From an uncultured Alistipes sp. (lineage in GTDB: Bacteria; Bacteroidota; Bacteroidia; Bacteroidales; Rikenellaceae), in assembly GCA_910576555.1 (NCBI GenBank), contig CAJTIY010000003.1, positions 183,851-247,850 on the forward strand: a DNA stretch of 64,000 bases, in the 5' to 3' direction. Below the pieces are notes generated by a model that saw nothing but the letters and a program-made list of their open reading frames with translations, was not told where the DNA came from and did no database searches. The first letter of the stretch is position 1. Every line of letters begins with the position of its first letter. Shown piece after piece: positions 46,019-53,770 of the stretch. The translations under genes were made by a program, and so were the position numbers.

Positions 46019-47293
46019 ATGGAAAATCGAAGACCGGACTTGCTGGTCGATATTTTCCGGGCCTATTACGATGCACGCAAACACAAGCGCAATACCAAGC
46101 AGCAGGTGGCGTTCGAGATGGACCTCGAACACAACCTCGTCGCCTTGTACGAGCAGATCCGGGACCGGAAATACGAACCTTCGCCGGGCGTATGTTTCGT
46201 CGTGAACAGACCGGTAAAAAGAGAAATTTTCGCTTCGCAGTTCAGGGACAGGGTAGTGCATCACCTCCTGTTCAACTACTTGTCGCCGCTTTTCGAGCCG
46301 CGCATGATCTTCGACAGCTACTCTTGCCGCAAAGGCAAAGGTACGAGCGAAGGGATCCGGCGCATCGAGCACCACATACGCAGCTGCACGCACAACTATA
46401 CGTGCGATGCCTATGTCTTGGAGCTCGACCTGAAGGGCTATTTCATGAGCATCTCCAAGCAGCGGCTGTACGAAATCATCCGTCGTACGCTCGTCGGCTG
46501 CCGCGACGCTCTGTCGCCGGCCGGAATCCGTTGGCAGGAGCGGCTGGATATGGATCTGGTGGATTTTCTGCTGCACCGGATCATATTCCGCGATCCCATG
46601 AAGGACTGCATAATCCGGGGCAGAGCGTCGGACTGGGTCGGATTGCCGGCATCGAAAAGCCTGCGGCAGGCTCCGGCAGGGGTGGGGTTGCCCATCGGCG
46701 ATCTGACCTCGCAGCTTTTCAGCAACATCTATCTGGGGCGACTCGACGAGTACGTGAAGCGGAGTCTGCGCTGCAAACACTACGGACGCTATGTCGATGA
46801 TTTCTACATCGTACACGAAAGCCGGAATCATCTGAAAGGGCTGGTGCCGCGAATCAGGCGGTTTCTGCGCGAAGAGCTCGCGCTGGAGCTGCATCCGAAC
46901 AAGATCCGCTTGCAGCATTATACGCGGGGCGCCTGTTTTCTGGGCGCCTATGTGAAGCCCTACCGCTGTTATCCGGCCAAGAGAACGGTGGCTCTGTTCC
47001 ACGCAGCCATAGCCGCGCTGGAGCGGGAGTGCCGGCAGATCGTCCCCGATACCCGGCGGCTGCAGGAGATGCTGTCCGTAATCAACTCGTATTGCGGCCA
47101 TCTGAACCACTTCAGAGCATACGGATTATTGGACCGGCAGTTCCGCAAATCGCCTTTGAAAAAGTACTTCCGCTTCGTGGCCGGCTACGAGAAGGCGAAA
47201 TTGAAGAGTATCTATAAATCGCGGATCTACATGCCCGAAGAGGACATGCGGCTGAACGAGACGATGTACGGCGCAAAGAGGGATGATCCGTAA
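46019..47293 (+). CDS. DGR reverse transcriptase
   Basis: The 424-residue RT makes the adenine-mutagenised cDNA of the template RNA. Motif A reads LELDLKGYF (catalytic Asp 137), and motif C is YVDDF at residues 258-262. The DGR/group-II-like GLPIGDLTSQLFSNIYL sits around residues 224-240. LPIGDLTSQ replaces the retroviral QG motif region and is typical of DGR RTs. I chose the ATG at 46019. A TTG 10 codons upstream, right at the end of TR, is a possible alternative. Length is normal for the family and no nuclease or maturase domain is seen. It is followed by the HTH-repeat gene after 34 bp. Confidence 0.96.
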   Translation: MENRRPDLLVDIFRAYYDARKHKRNTKQQVAFEMDLEHNLVALYEQIRDRKYEPSPGVCFVVNRPVKREIFASQFRDRVVHHLLFNYLSPLFEPRMIFDSYSCRKGKGTSEGIRRIEHHIRSCTHNYTCDAYVLELDLKGYFMSISKQRLYEIIRRTLVGCRDALSPAGIRWQERLDMDLVDFLLHRIIFRDPMKDCIIRGRASDWVGLPASKSLRQAPAGVGLPIGDLTSQLFSNIYLGRLDEYVKRSLRCKHYGRYVDDFYIVHESRNHLKGLVPRIRRFLREELALELHPNKIRLQHYTRGACFLGAYVKPYRCYPAKRTVALFHAAIAALERECRQIVPDTRRLQEMLSVINSYCGHLNHFRAYGLLDRQFRKSPLKKYFRFVAGYEKAKLKSIYKSRIYMPEEDMRLNETMYGAKRDDP

Positions 47294-47327
47294 AACGTTC
47301 CGCCACGGACTATTTATGGAATAAGCA

Positions 47328-48614
47328 ATGAACGATCATATCCGTAACGGGCATAAACGCACGGGAAGGCCCGGACCCGAGACCGAGGAGAAGTACCGTC
47401 GGGCCGTGGAGATGTATGCCGCGACCGATCTCTCCCGTGCCGAGATAAGCCGGCGGTGCGGCGTCTCCGCATCGGGGCTTTACGGTCATATCCGCAAATA
47501 CCATCGCCATCTGCTGCTGGCGCGCAACGGAATCGAGTGCAGCCCGGAGGAGGCCGTCGCCATCGGGATGAGTCCCTGCCGGGGACAGAAGCCGGGCACC
47601 CATGCTAAATACAAGGATGCCATCGCGGCGTGCGACAGCATGGAGTACATCGAATACAACGTTTCGCAGATCGCCCGCCTCTTCGGTGTGAATCCCTCGG
47701 GGTTGGGCAACCAGCTTCGCGCCCACTATCCGGAGCTCGTCGAACGCAGGGAGCGGGAGCGCCGGCGGCGGGGGTTGGCCGACAACCAGCGGCGAGGCGT
47801 CCGCACATGGTGCCGGGAGCAGTATGCCGGGGCCGTGGAGTTGCTGCGTACGACGGAACTGACGCTTCCGGAGGCTGCCGAGAAGTGCGGGGTCTCTTTT
47901 TCGGGGCTTCGCCAGCATATCTGGTTCTATCACAAGGATCTGATCGAGACGCGGAGCGATTTGCGCGAGCGCGCCAAGTCGCACAAAAGGATCGGACACG
48001 TGACCGGGACCGGTCGGCGTCACGAACCGATGTCGGAGACCCGCGAGCATTATCGGGAGGCCGTACGGCTTTACCGGGAAACGCCCCTGACGATCAAAGC
48101 GATTTGCAAGCAGCTGGGGCTGAATCCGCATTCGTTCTCGAGCTATTTGCACATCTGGCATCGGGAGGATGCGTTTGCACGTCGCGGGGCGGAGTACTGC
48201 GAGGGCCTGCGTTTTTCCGATACCAAATCCTACAAGCGCTCCACGGCTGCCAAGTATGCCGGGGCCATTGCCCGGTTGAAGGAGAGCGGACTCCCCACGG
48301 CAAGGGTCGCAGCCGAATTCGGTCTGCATCCCGAATGTTTCCGGCAGTACCTCAAGGAGCACGAACCGGAGCTGCATACCCGGCAGGGGATGGTCAAAGC
48401 GCAGAACGGCAGTCTGGTGTCTGCCCGAAGCATGGAGAAGTACGGGGAGGCCATTCGTCTGTACGAAACTACGGACGAGCCGCTGAAATCCATTGCCCGG
48501 CGGCTGGACATCCGATACCCCAGTTTGGGCGGTTTTGTCCGGCGCAATTTCCCGGAACTGATCGAACGGCATAAGGAATCGTACCGACAGGCCGGAATGC
48601 GAACTGCGGAATGA
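47328..48614 (+). CDS. Six-repeat helix-turn-helix protein downstream of the DGR
   Basis: The 428-residue protein has no signal peptide and is strongly basic. It consists of six repeats of about 46 residues (22-67, 94-141, 165-209, 241-286, 309-353, 371-416). Each begins with a (K/Q/H)Y-x2-A(I/V)-type helix, continues with a homeodomain-like HTH such as ISRRCGVSASGLYGHIRKYH, and ends in an aromatic/basic helix. Linkers contain GRPGPET- or G-T-G-R-R-like AT-hook-like stretches. I do not recognise a named family. Spacing to the RT (34 bp, same strand) suggests one transcript. It might bind template, target or promoter DNA, but no function is shown. Confidence 0.75.
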   Translation: MNDHIRNGHKRTGRPGPETEEKYRRAVEMYAATDLSRAEISRRCGVSASGLYGHIRKYHRHLLLARNGIECSPEEAVAIGMSPCRGQKPGTHAKYKDAIAACDSMEYIEYNVSQIARLFGVNPSGLGNQLRAHYPELVERRERERRRRGLADNQRRGVRTWCREQYAGAVELLRTTELTLPEAAEKCGVSFSGLRQHIWFYHKDLIETRSDLRERAKSHKRIGHVTGTGRRHEPMSETREHYREAVRLYRETPLTIKAICKQLGLNPHSFSSYLHIWHREDAFARRGAEYCEGLRFSDTKSYKRSTAAKYAGAIARLKESGLPTARVAAEFGLHPECFRQYLKEHEPELHTRQGMVKAQNGSLVSARSMEKYGEAIRLYETTDEPLKSIARRLDIRYPSLGGFVRRNFPELIERHKESYRQAGMRTAE

Positions 48615-48699
48615 CGATGAAAGCCTCCGGATAAGCACCTGTTCGCTATTGACGCATATTTCGGCGAGGAGGTAACCGCAGGTGAGACCCCCCCCCTAA

Positions 48700-48732
48700 T
48701 GAAAAAGCTATCTTCGCGATGAAGATAGCTTT
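48700..48732 (-). terminator. Terminator of tRNA-Lys
   Basis: AAAGCTATCTTC (48704-48715) pairs with GAAGATAGCTTT (48721-48732) over 12 bp with loop GCGAT. Read on the minus strand it is followed by TTTTC. It begins 4 bp beyond the tRNA 3' end. Confidence 0.85.
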
Positions 48733-48735
48733 CCG

Positions 48736-48808
48736 TGAACCCGCTGGGGCTCGAACCCAGGACCCCAACATTAAAAGTGTTGTGCTCTACCTGCTGAGCT
48801 ACGGATTC
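48736..48808 (-). tRNA. tRNA-Lys(UUU)
   Basis: Minus-strand cloverleaf: acceptor GAATCCG/CGGGTTC, D-arm GCTC/GAGC, anticodon stem CAACA/TGTTG with loop CTTTTAA (anticodon TTT), T-arm CTGGG/CCCAG with TTCGAGC loop, and discriminator A. CCA is not encoded. A TACCTTTG at 48856-48849 (minus) is a likely -7 box about 40 nt upstream. Its 3' end faces the fimbrial/DGR block. Confidence 0.95.
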
Positions 48809-49207
48809 TCCGTATGCCGATCGGAATCTCGGTTCCGTTTCGGTGGTGCAAAGGTACGTATTTAATTTGAATTTACAACTATCGGAGCGCTTTTTTTCGA
48901 CGGGAGCCCGTTTGCCGGGCCGTCGGGAGGGCGAATCCGCTTCGCGAGGCGGCGTAAACGTCGTAGCCGGCACTGCGGCGGGCGGGCTTCGGCGGAAGCA
49001 GGGCGTTGCCGGAACGCGCCGCTGCGCGTGGACCGGCTGCTTCCGTTCGGCCGCATGCTCCGACCCGAGGTCCGAAGCGCCGCGGGCGGGCCACAGCAAG
49101 TTGCCGCAAGGTTCGTCGTGCGAAGAATTCGGCGGCATATTTTTGGATTGCGGAAATAAAACGATACTTTTGTAGACGGGAAAACATTCTAACAAAATAG
49201 ATTCGAT
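48809..49207. other. Intergenic region between tRNA-Lys and the carboxynorspermidine synthase gene
   Basis: The left end holds the -7 box of tRNA-Lys. The middle (48890-49130) is GC-rich with overlapping short frames on both strands, none resembling a known protein. The right end holds a consensus promoter for the next gene. No gene is called. Confidence 0.6.
49142..49172 (+). promoter_or_regulatory. Consensus promoter of the carboxynorspermidine synthase gene
   Basis: TTTG (49142-49145), 19 nt, then TACTTTTG (49165-49172) matches the Bacteroidota primary promoter fully. Transcription should begin around 49180, leaving a leader of about 28 nt. Confidence 0.85.
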
Positions 49208-50398
49208 ATGTGTAGAGCGCTTATTATCGGTGCCGGAGGCGTAGGCACGGTCGTTACGCAGAAGATCGCCGCCAACCCCGTCTTCACCGACGTGATGCTG
49301 GCGAGCCGGACCAAATCCAAATGCGATGCCGTCGCTGCAGCCATCGGCGGCGATCGGGTGAAGACCGCCGAGGTCGATGCCGACAGCGTGCCCCAGCTCT
49401 GCGAGCTGTTCCGGGCATTCAAACCCGACATCGTGGTCAACGTGGCGTTGCCCTATCAGGACTTGACGATCATGGATGCCTGCCTCGAATGCGGTTGCAA
49501 CTACCTCGATACGGCCAACTACGAGCCGAAGGACGAGGCGCATTTCGAGTATTCGTGGCAGTGGGCCTATCAGGACCGCTTCAAGGCTGCGGGACTCACG
49601 GCGATCCTCGGCTGCGGCTTCGATCCGGGCGTCACGGCCATCTTTACGGCCTATGCCGCGAAGCACCATTTCGACGAGATCCACTACCTCGATATCGTCG
49701 ACTGCAACGCCGGCAACCACGGCATGGCCTTCGCCACGAACTTCAACCCCGAGATCAACATCCGCGAGGTGACCCAGAAGGGGCGTTACTACGAGAACGG
49801 CGAGTGGGTGGTGACGGAGCCCCATGCGATCCATCGTCCGTTGAACTATCCGGGCATCGGCGAACGCGAGTCGTACGTGATCTACCACGAGGAGCTCGAA
49901 TCGCTCGTGAAGAACTATCCGACGATCAAGCGCGCCCGTTTCTGGATGACCTTCGGGCAGGAGTATCTGACGCACCTGCGCGTGATTCAGAACATCGGCA
50001 TGGCGCGCATCGATCCGATCATGTACAACGGCGTCGAGATCGTGCCGATCCAGTTCCTCAAGGCGGTGCTGCCCGATCCCAAGTCGCTGGGTGCCAACTA
50101 CCACGGCCAGACCTCGATCGGCTGCCGCATCCGCGGTGTGAAGGACGGCAAGGAGCGCACCTATTATATCTATAACAACTGCGACCACGAGCAGGCGTTC
50201 CGCGAGACCGGCACGCAGGCCGTGTCGTTCACGACGGGCGTTCCCGCAGCGCTGGGCGCCTCGATGTGGGCCAAAGGGCTGTGGCGCGGCGCCGGCGTGT
50301 TCAATGTCGAGGAGTTCGATCCCGATCCGTTCCTCGCCGAGCTGGGTGAGCAGGGGCTGCCGTGGCACGAGCTGTTCGATACGGACATCGAGGTCTGA
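49208..50398 (+). CDS. Saccharopine-dehydrogenase-family enzyme, probable carboxynorspermidine synthase
   Basis: The 396-residue NAD(P)H enzyme has an N-terminal Rossmann motif (ALIIGAGGVGTVVTQKIA). LGCGFDPGVTAIFTAYA and DCNAGNHGMAFATNFNPEINI are typical of the carboxynorspermidine/carboxyspermidine dehydrogenase branch. That enzyme condenses aspartate semialdehyde with a diamine in the alternative spermidine pathway used by gut Bacteroidota. The partner decarboxylase is not in this window. It has its own promoter and a strong terminator, so it is monocistronic. The older label saccharopine dehydrogenase would describe only the fold. Confidence 0.88.
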   Translation: MCRALIIGAGGVGTVVTQKIAANPVFTDVMLASRTKSKCDAVAAAIGGDRVKTAEVDADSVPQLCELFRAFKPDIVVNVALPYQDLTIMDACLECGCNYLDTANYEPKDEAHFEYSWQWAYQDRFKAAGLTAILGCGFDPGVTAIFTAYAAKHHFDEIHYLDIVDCNAGNHGMAFATNFNPEINIREVTQKGRYYENGEWVVTEPHAIHRPLNYPGIGERESYVIYHEELESLVKNYPTIKRARFWMTFGQEYLTHLRVIQNIGMARIDPIMYNGVEIVPIQFLKAVLPDPKSLGANYHGQTSIGCRIRGVKDGKERTYYIYNNCDHEQAFRETGTQAVSFTTGVPAALGASMWAKGLWRGAGVFNVEEFDPDPFLAELGEQGLPWHELFDTDIEV

Positions 50399-50421
50399 CC
50401 CGATCCGTCGCGTAACGAGCG

Positions 50422-50458
50422 AATCGCGGGCATGCGTCGAGCATGTCCGCGATTTTTT
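50422..50458 (+). terminator. Terminator of the carboxynorspermidine synthase gene
   Basis: A 14-bp stem with one G-T pair (50422-50435/50441-50454, loop GTCGA) runs into six Ts at 50453-50458. It lies 24 bp after the stop and is a strong Rho-independent type. Confidence 0.92.
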
Positions 50459-50485
50459 GCCGATGGGGCGGAGTGCGGGCGCTCC

Positions 50486-50908
50486 TTATCGTTTTGATGC
50501 TTTGCGCAGCAGCGCGAACCGCTTGATGATGTGTGCGATGGCGAGCAGCGTCGTGGCGATCCCTATTTTGTAGTGCCAGAGTCCGAGCGGGGAGTGCGCT
50601 CCGTTCCGGCCGATCAGGACGATCCCCGTTGCGGACACGAGGAGGAATGCGACCGATAGGGCCGCCGTGATCTTGCTCCGTTTGCCGGCTCCGTATTTGA
50701 CGAATCCCTTGTACCAGTTGCGGTGCATCGCCGCATGGACGATCGCGGTTACGAGGAACAACGAACCGGTCGCCGTGTGGAGTATGGCGAGTAGCTGACC
50801 GGTTGCGGCATCGCCTCCATGTCCGGCGGCGTGTCGTGCCATACCGGAACCGGCGGCGAGGTCGAAGAGGAGGAGCAGCGTCCAGTCTGTGGCGTACATT
50901 TTTTTCAT
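50486..50908 (-). CDS. Small four-helix membrane protein (DUF4405/cytochrome-b-like)
   Basis: The 140-residue protein has about four transmembrane helices. Conserved-looking His residues sit in membrane-facing positions (ILHTATGSLFLVTAIVHAAMH and HYKIGIATTLLAIAHIIKRF), a pattern resembling DUF4405 or small b-type cytochromes. Heme binding is possible but unproven. It stands alone on the minus strand between two terminators. The start ATG at 50908 gives MKKMYATDWTLLLL. Confidence 0.7.
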   Translation of the reverse strand: MKKMYATDWTLLLLFDLAAGSGMARHAAGHGGDAATGQLLAILHTATGSLFLVTAIVHAAMHRNWYKGFVKYGAGKRSKITAALSVAFLLVSATGIVLIGRNGAHSPLGLWHYKIGIATTLLAIAHIIKRFALLRKASKR

Positions 50909-51097
50909 GTTCGGTAGGTTTTGCGGTGATCGGTGCGAAGTTCGTCATTCCGGGCCGAATCGCGCGGGGCGACTGTAGAAAAGAGCGATCGAAGTCTCGC
51001 TTTTCTGTAGGGGACGGTTCCGTATCGTTCGGCGTTTTCTTCGTTCGGGCAATGTCTTGATGATCCGGGTTTACCCCGGAATCCGGTTCGTATGGAA

Positions 51098-51130
51098 AGC
51101 GGGCTGTCCGATGTCTTCGGACAGCCCGCT
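51098..51130 (-). terminator. Terminator downstream of ffh
   Basis: AGCGGGCTGTCCG (51098-51110) pairs with CGGACAGCCCGCT (51118-51130) over 13 bp, 64 bp past the ffh stop. The minus-strand tail is CTTTCC, so the T-run is weak. Confidence 0.75.
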
Positions 51131-51193
51131 CGCGTATGGGGTTCCCGTGCGGCCTCCCGTTCCGGTCGTCGTTCGGCCCGGAGCCGTTGTGCG

Positions 51194-52528
51194 TTACCGG
51201 CGTCGCATCATGCCGCCCGGCATCTTGGGCATCTTCATGTTGCCGCCGGCGACCATCTTCATCATCTTGCGCGTCTCCTCGAACTGTTTCATCAGGCGGT
51301 TGACGTCGGCCATCGTCGTGCCCGAACCTTTGGCGATGCGCTCGCGGCGCCGGGCGTTGATGATTTCGGGGTGCGAACGTTCGACGGGGGTCATCGACGA
51401 GATGATCGCCTCGGTCTGCTTGAACACGTCGTCGGGAATGTCGACGTTCTTGAGCATCTTGCCCATGCCCGGCAGCATCGAGGCGAGGTCCTTGATGTTG
51501 CCCATCTTCTTGATCTGCTGGATCTGGCCGATGAAGTCGTTGAAGTCGAACTGGTTCTTGACGAGCTTCTTCTTCAGCTTGCGGGCCTCCTCTTCGTCGA
51601 ACTGCTCCTGCGCACGCTCCACGAGCGACACGACGTCGCCCATGCCGAGGATGCGGTCGGCCATGCGCTCGGGGTGGAACACCTGCAGGGCGTCCATCTT
51701 CTCGCCGCTCGAAATGAACTTCAGCGGCTTGTCGACCACCGAGCGGATCGAGATGGCGGCACCGCCGCGCGTGTCGCCGTCGAGCTTGGTGAGCACCACG
51801 CCGTCGAAGTCGAGGCGGTCGTTGAACTCGCGGGCCGTGTTGACGGCGTCCTGACCCGTCATGGCATCGACCACGAACAGCGTCTCGGAGGGTTTCACGG
51901 CGGCCTTGATCGCGGTGATCTCCTCCATCATCGCCTCGTCGACGGCCAGACGGCCCGCCGTGTCGACGATCACCACGTTGTAGGATTTCTGCCGTGCGTA
52001 TCGGATAGCGTTTTCGGCGATCTCCACGGGATTGCGGTTGCCCTCCTCGGTGTAGACCTCGACGCCGATCTGGCTGCCGAGCACCTTCAGCTGGTCGATG
52101 GCCGCGGGACGGTATACGTCGCCCGCAACGAGCAGCACCTGACGCCCTTTCTTGCTCTTGAGCAGCGAGGCGAGCTTGCCCGAGAAGGTCGTTTTACCCG
52201 AACCCTGCAGACCGGCGATCAGCACCACGGCGGGCGTGCCTTCGAGCCGGATGTCGGTGGCCGTGCCGCCCATCAGCTGCGCCAACTCGTCGCGGACGAT
52301 CTTGGTCATCATCTGTCCCGGCTTCACGGCCGTGAGTACGTTCTGGCCCAGTGCTTTGCGCTTCACGTCGTCGGTGAACGACTTAGCGACCTTGTAGTTG
52401 ACGTCGGCGTCGATCAGCGCACGGCGAATCTCCTTGAGCGTTTCGGCGATGTTGATCTCGGTGATGCGACCTTCGCCCTTGAGGATCTTGAACGACCGTT
52501 CGAGTTTATCGGTTAAGTTTTCAAACAT
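51194..52528 (-). CDS. ffh: Signal recognition particle protein Ffh
   Basis: The 444-residue GTPase delivers nascent membrane proteins to FtsY at the inner membrane with 4.5S RNA. The N-domain begins FENLTDKLERSFKILKGEG. G motifs are GLQGSGKTTFSGKLA, VDTAGRLAVDEA and TKLDGDTRGGAA. The M-domain is Met-rich (MLPGMGKMLKNVDI) and ends GGNMKMPKMPGGMMRRR. A minus-strand TATCTTTG at 52566-52559 is a good -7 box 31 bp upstream. It is part of a 74-bp repeated promoter module. Confidence 0.97.
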   Translation of the reverse strand: MFENLTDKLERSFKILKGEGRITEINIAETLKEIRRALIDADVNYKVAKSFTDDVKRKALGQNVLTAVKPGQMMTKIVRDELAQLMGGTATDIRLEGTPAVVLIAGLQGSGKTTFSGKLASLLKSKKGRQVLLVAGDVYRPAAIDQLKVLGSQIGVEVYTEEGNRNPVEIAENAIRYARQKSYNVVIVDTAGRLAVDEAMMEEITAIKAAVKPSETLFVVDAMTGQDAVNTAREFNDRLDFDGVVLTKLDGDTRGGAAISIRSVVDKPLKFISSGEKMDALQVFHPERMADRILGMGDVVSLVERAQEQFDEEEARKLKKKLVKNQFDFNDFIGQIQQIKKMGNIKDLASMLPGMGKMLKNVDIPDDVFKQTEAIISSMTPVERSHPEIINARRRERIAKGSGTTMADVNRLMKQFEETRKMMKMVAGGNMKMPKMPGGMMRRR

Positions 52529-52566
52529 GGCGGTTTAATGGCTTTTTTCTTTGGGTGACAAAGATA

Positions 52567-52640
52567 CGAAAAGTCGAGCGCAGAAGCAAGCGTTAGCTTG
52601 ATTATGCCGAGCGAGAGTATCTTGGGCGAAGCCAAAGATA
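52567..52640 (-). repeat. Diverged 74-bp promoter-bearing repeat upstream of ffh
   Basis: Read on the minus strand from 52640, the unit runs TATCTTTGGCTTCGCC, AAGATACT, CTCGGC, a CAAGCTAACGCTTG palindrome and CGACTTTTCG. It ends where the next TATCTTTG (the ffh -7 box) starts, 74 bp later. It matches in order and length the array before tRNA-Gln (56161-56360). Confidence 0.7.
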
Positions 52641-52739
52641 CGAATAAGCGGTGCACAAAAACAAGCGCCGCAGACGGTTTTCCGGATGCGGCATAAGAGA
52701 AACGGCCGTCGGAGCCGGTAGGGGAGCGGCGGCGACCTG

Positions 52740-53312
52740 TCACAGCAGCCCCGCCTCGTAGTAGATCACGATCTGCTCGATCATCCGGTCCTCGCCCTCC
52801 TTGTCGTAGGACGATTTGAGGTCCTGCCCGAAGATCTTCGAGACCCCCTGCCAGAAGCCCGCCACGAAGCCGCCGCGGAACTCCTTGAGCACTTCGTAGG
52901 CCGTGTATTCGGTTTCGCGGTCGATGAGTTTCAGCAGCACGCGCCCCTGCGTGCGGGTCATGCGCTTGAGTACGGGGGTGTACTCCTCCTTGATTTCGTG
53001 GTAGACCCGTTTGATGTACTCCTTCTGCGCCTTCTTGGTCGGCAGGCGGCAGAGCTCCTCCTCCATCGTCGCCATCTTCGCCCGTGCGATCTTGGCCACG
53101 GGGTAGACCTTCTTCACGGCGTCGACCAGCCGGCGGTAGCGGCGCAGGTCGACCGGGCGGCTGAAGACGTAGACCGGGAGCACGTGCACCAGCGGCGTCG
53201 AGTCGCCCTGCTCCACGCACCACTCCTGATGCCAGAAGCCGCGACCGCCCTGCGCCCGCGCGTCGGGGGCGAAGAGGAAACCCAGCAGCAGGAGTGGCAG
53301 CCATTTTTTCAT
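52740..53312 (-). CDS. DUF4294 exported protein
   Basis: The 190-residue protein has the signal MKKWLPLLLLGFLFAPDARA. The mature domain contains PVYVFSRPVDLRRYRRLVDAVKKVYPVAKIARAKM and ends with a GEDRMIEQIVIYYEAGLL tail, the pattern of DUF4294 in Bacteroidota. Function is unknown. A longer reading upstream to 53708 runs across the opposite-strand thioesterase-like gene and is rejected. It diverges from that gene, whose start is 58 bp away. Confidence 0.8.
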   Translation of the reverse strand: MKKWLPLLLLGFLFAPDARAQGGRGFWHQEWCVEQGDSTPLVHVLPVYVFSRPVDLRRYRRLVDAVKKVYPVAKIARAKMATMEEELCRLPTKKAQKEYIKRVYHEIKEEYTPVLKRMTRTQGRVLLKLIDRETEYTAYEVLKEFRGGFVAGFWQGVSKIFGQDLKSSYDKEGEDRMIEQIVIYYEAGLL

Positions 53313-53369
53313 CCCGGAAAAAGTTCTATCTTTGCAAAGATAATCATTTACCCTTTCAAACGGAATCCC

Positions 53370-53756
53370 ATGCCGGATATTATGTTGGAAAAAGGCCTTT
53401 CGGCGCGCAGCGTCGCGACGGTCACGACCGGGAATACGGCCGTGGCGCTCGGTTCGGGCGATCTGCAGGTCTTCGCCACGCCCGCGATGGTGGCGCTTAT
53501 GGAAAATGCGGCGATGTCGGCCGTGGCTGCGGCTTTGCCCGCGGGGGCGACGACCGTCGGCGCGGAGATGAACTGCACGCACATCAAACCCTCGGGCTTG
53601 GGCGCCGTGGTCACCGCCACGGCGGTCCTGACGGCTGTCGAGGGGCGCAAGCTCACCTTCAACGTCGGTGCGGTCGATGCCGAGGGGATGATCGGCGAAG
53701 GGGTGCACGTGCGCTACGTCGTCGACCGCGCGAAGTTCATGGCCAAGCTCGGCTGA
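53370..53756 (+). CDS. Hotdog-fold thioesterase-like protein (FlK-type)
   Basis: The 128-residue protein has the single-domain hotdog pattern. LQVFATPAMVALMENAAM gives the core helix, followed by GAEMNCTHIKPSGLGAVVTATA and a C-terminal GEGVHVRYVVDRAKFMAKL, similar to fluoroacetyl-CoA thioesterase-like family members. It may hydrolyse a small acyl-CoA. The substrate is unknown. The next gene starts 14 bp after the stop, so co-transcription is likely. Confidence 0.8.
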   Translation: MPDIMLEKGLSARSVATVTTGNTAVALGSGDLQVFATPAMVALMENAAMSAVAAALPAGATTVGAEMNCTHIKPSGLGAVVTATAVLTAVEGRKLTFNVGAVDAEGMIGEGVHVRYVVDRAKFMAKLG

Positions 53757-53770
53757 CGGTGGCGCCGACG

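Noticed and set aside
48890..49130. Several short open frames near tRNA-Lys
   Set aside because: They overlap on both strands, lack recognisable motifs and have the composition of random GC-rich DNA.
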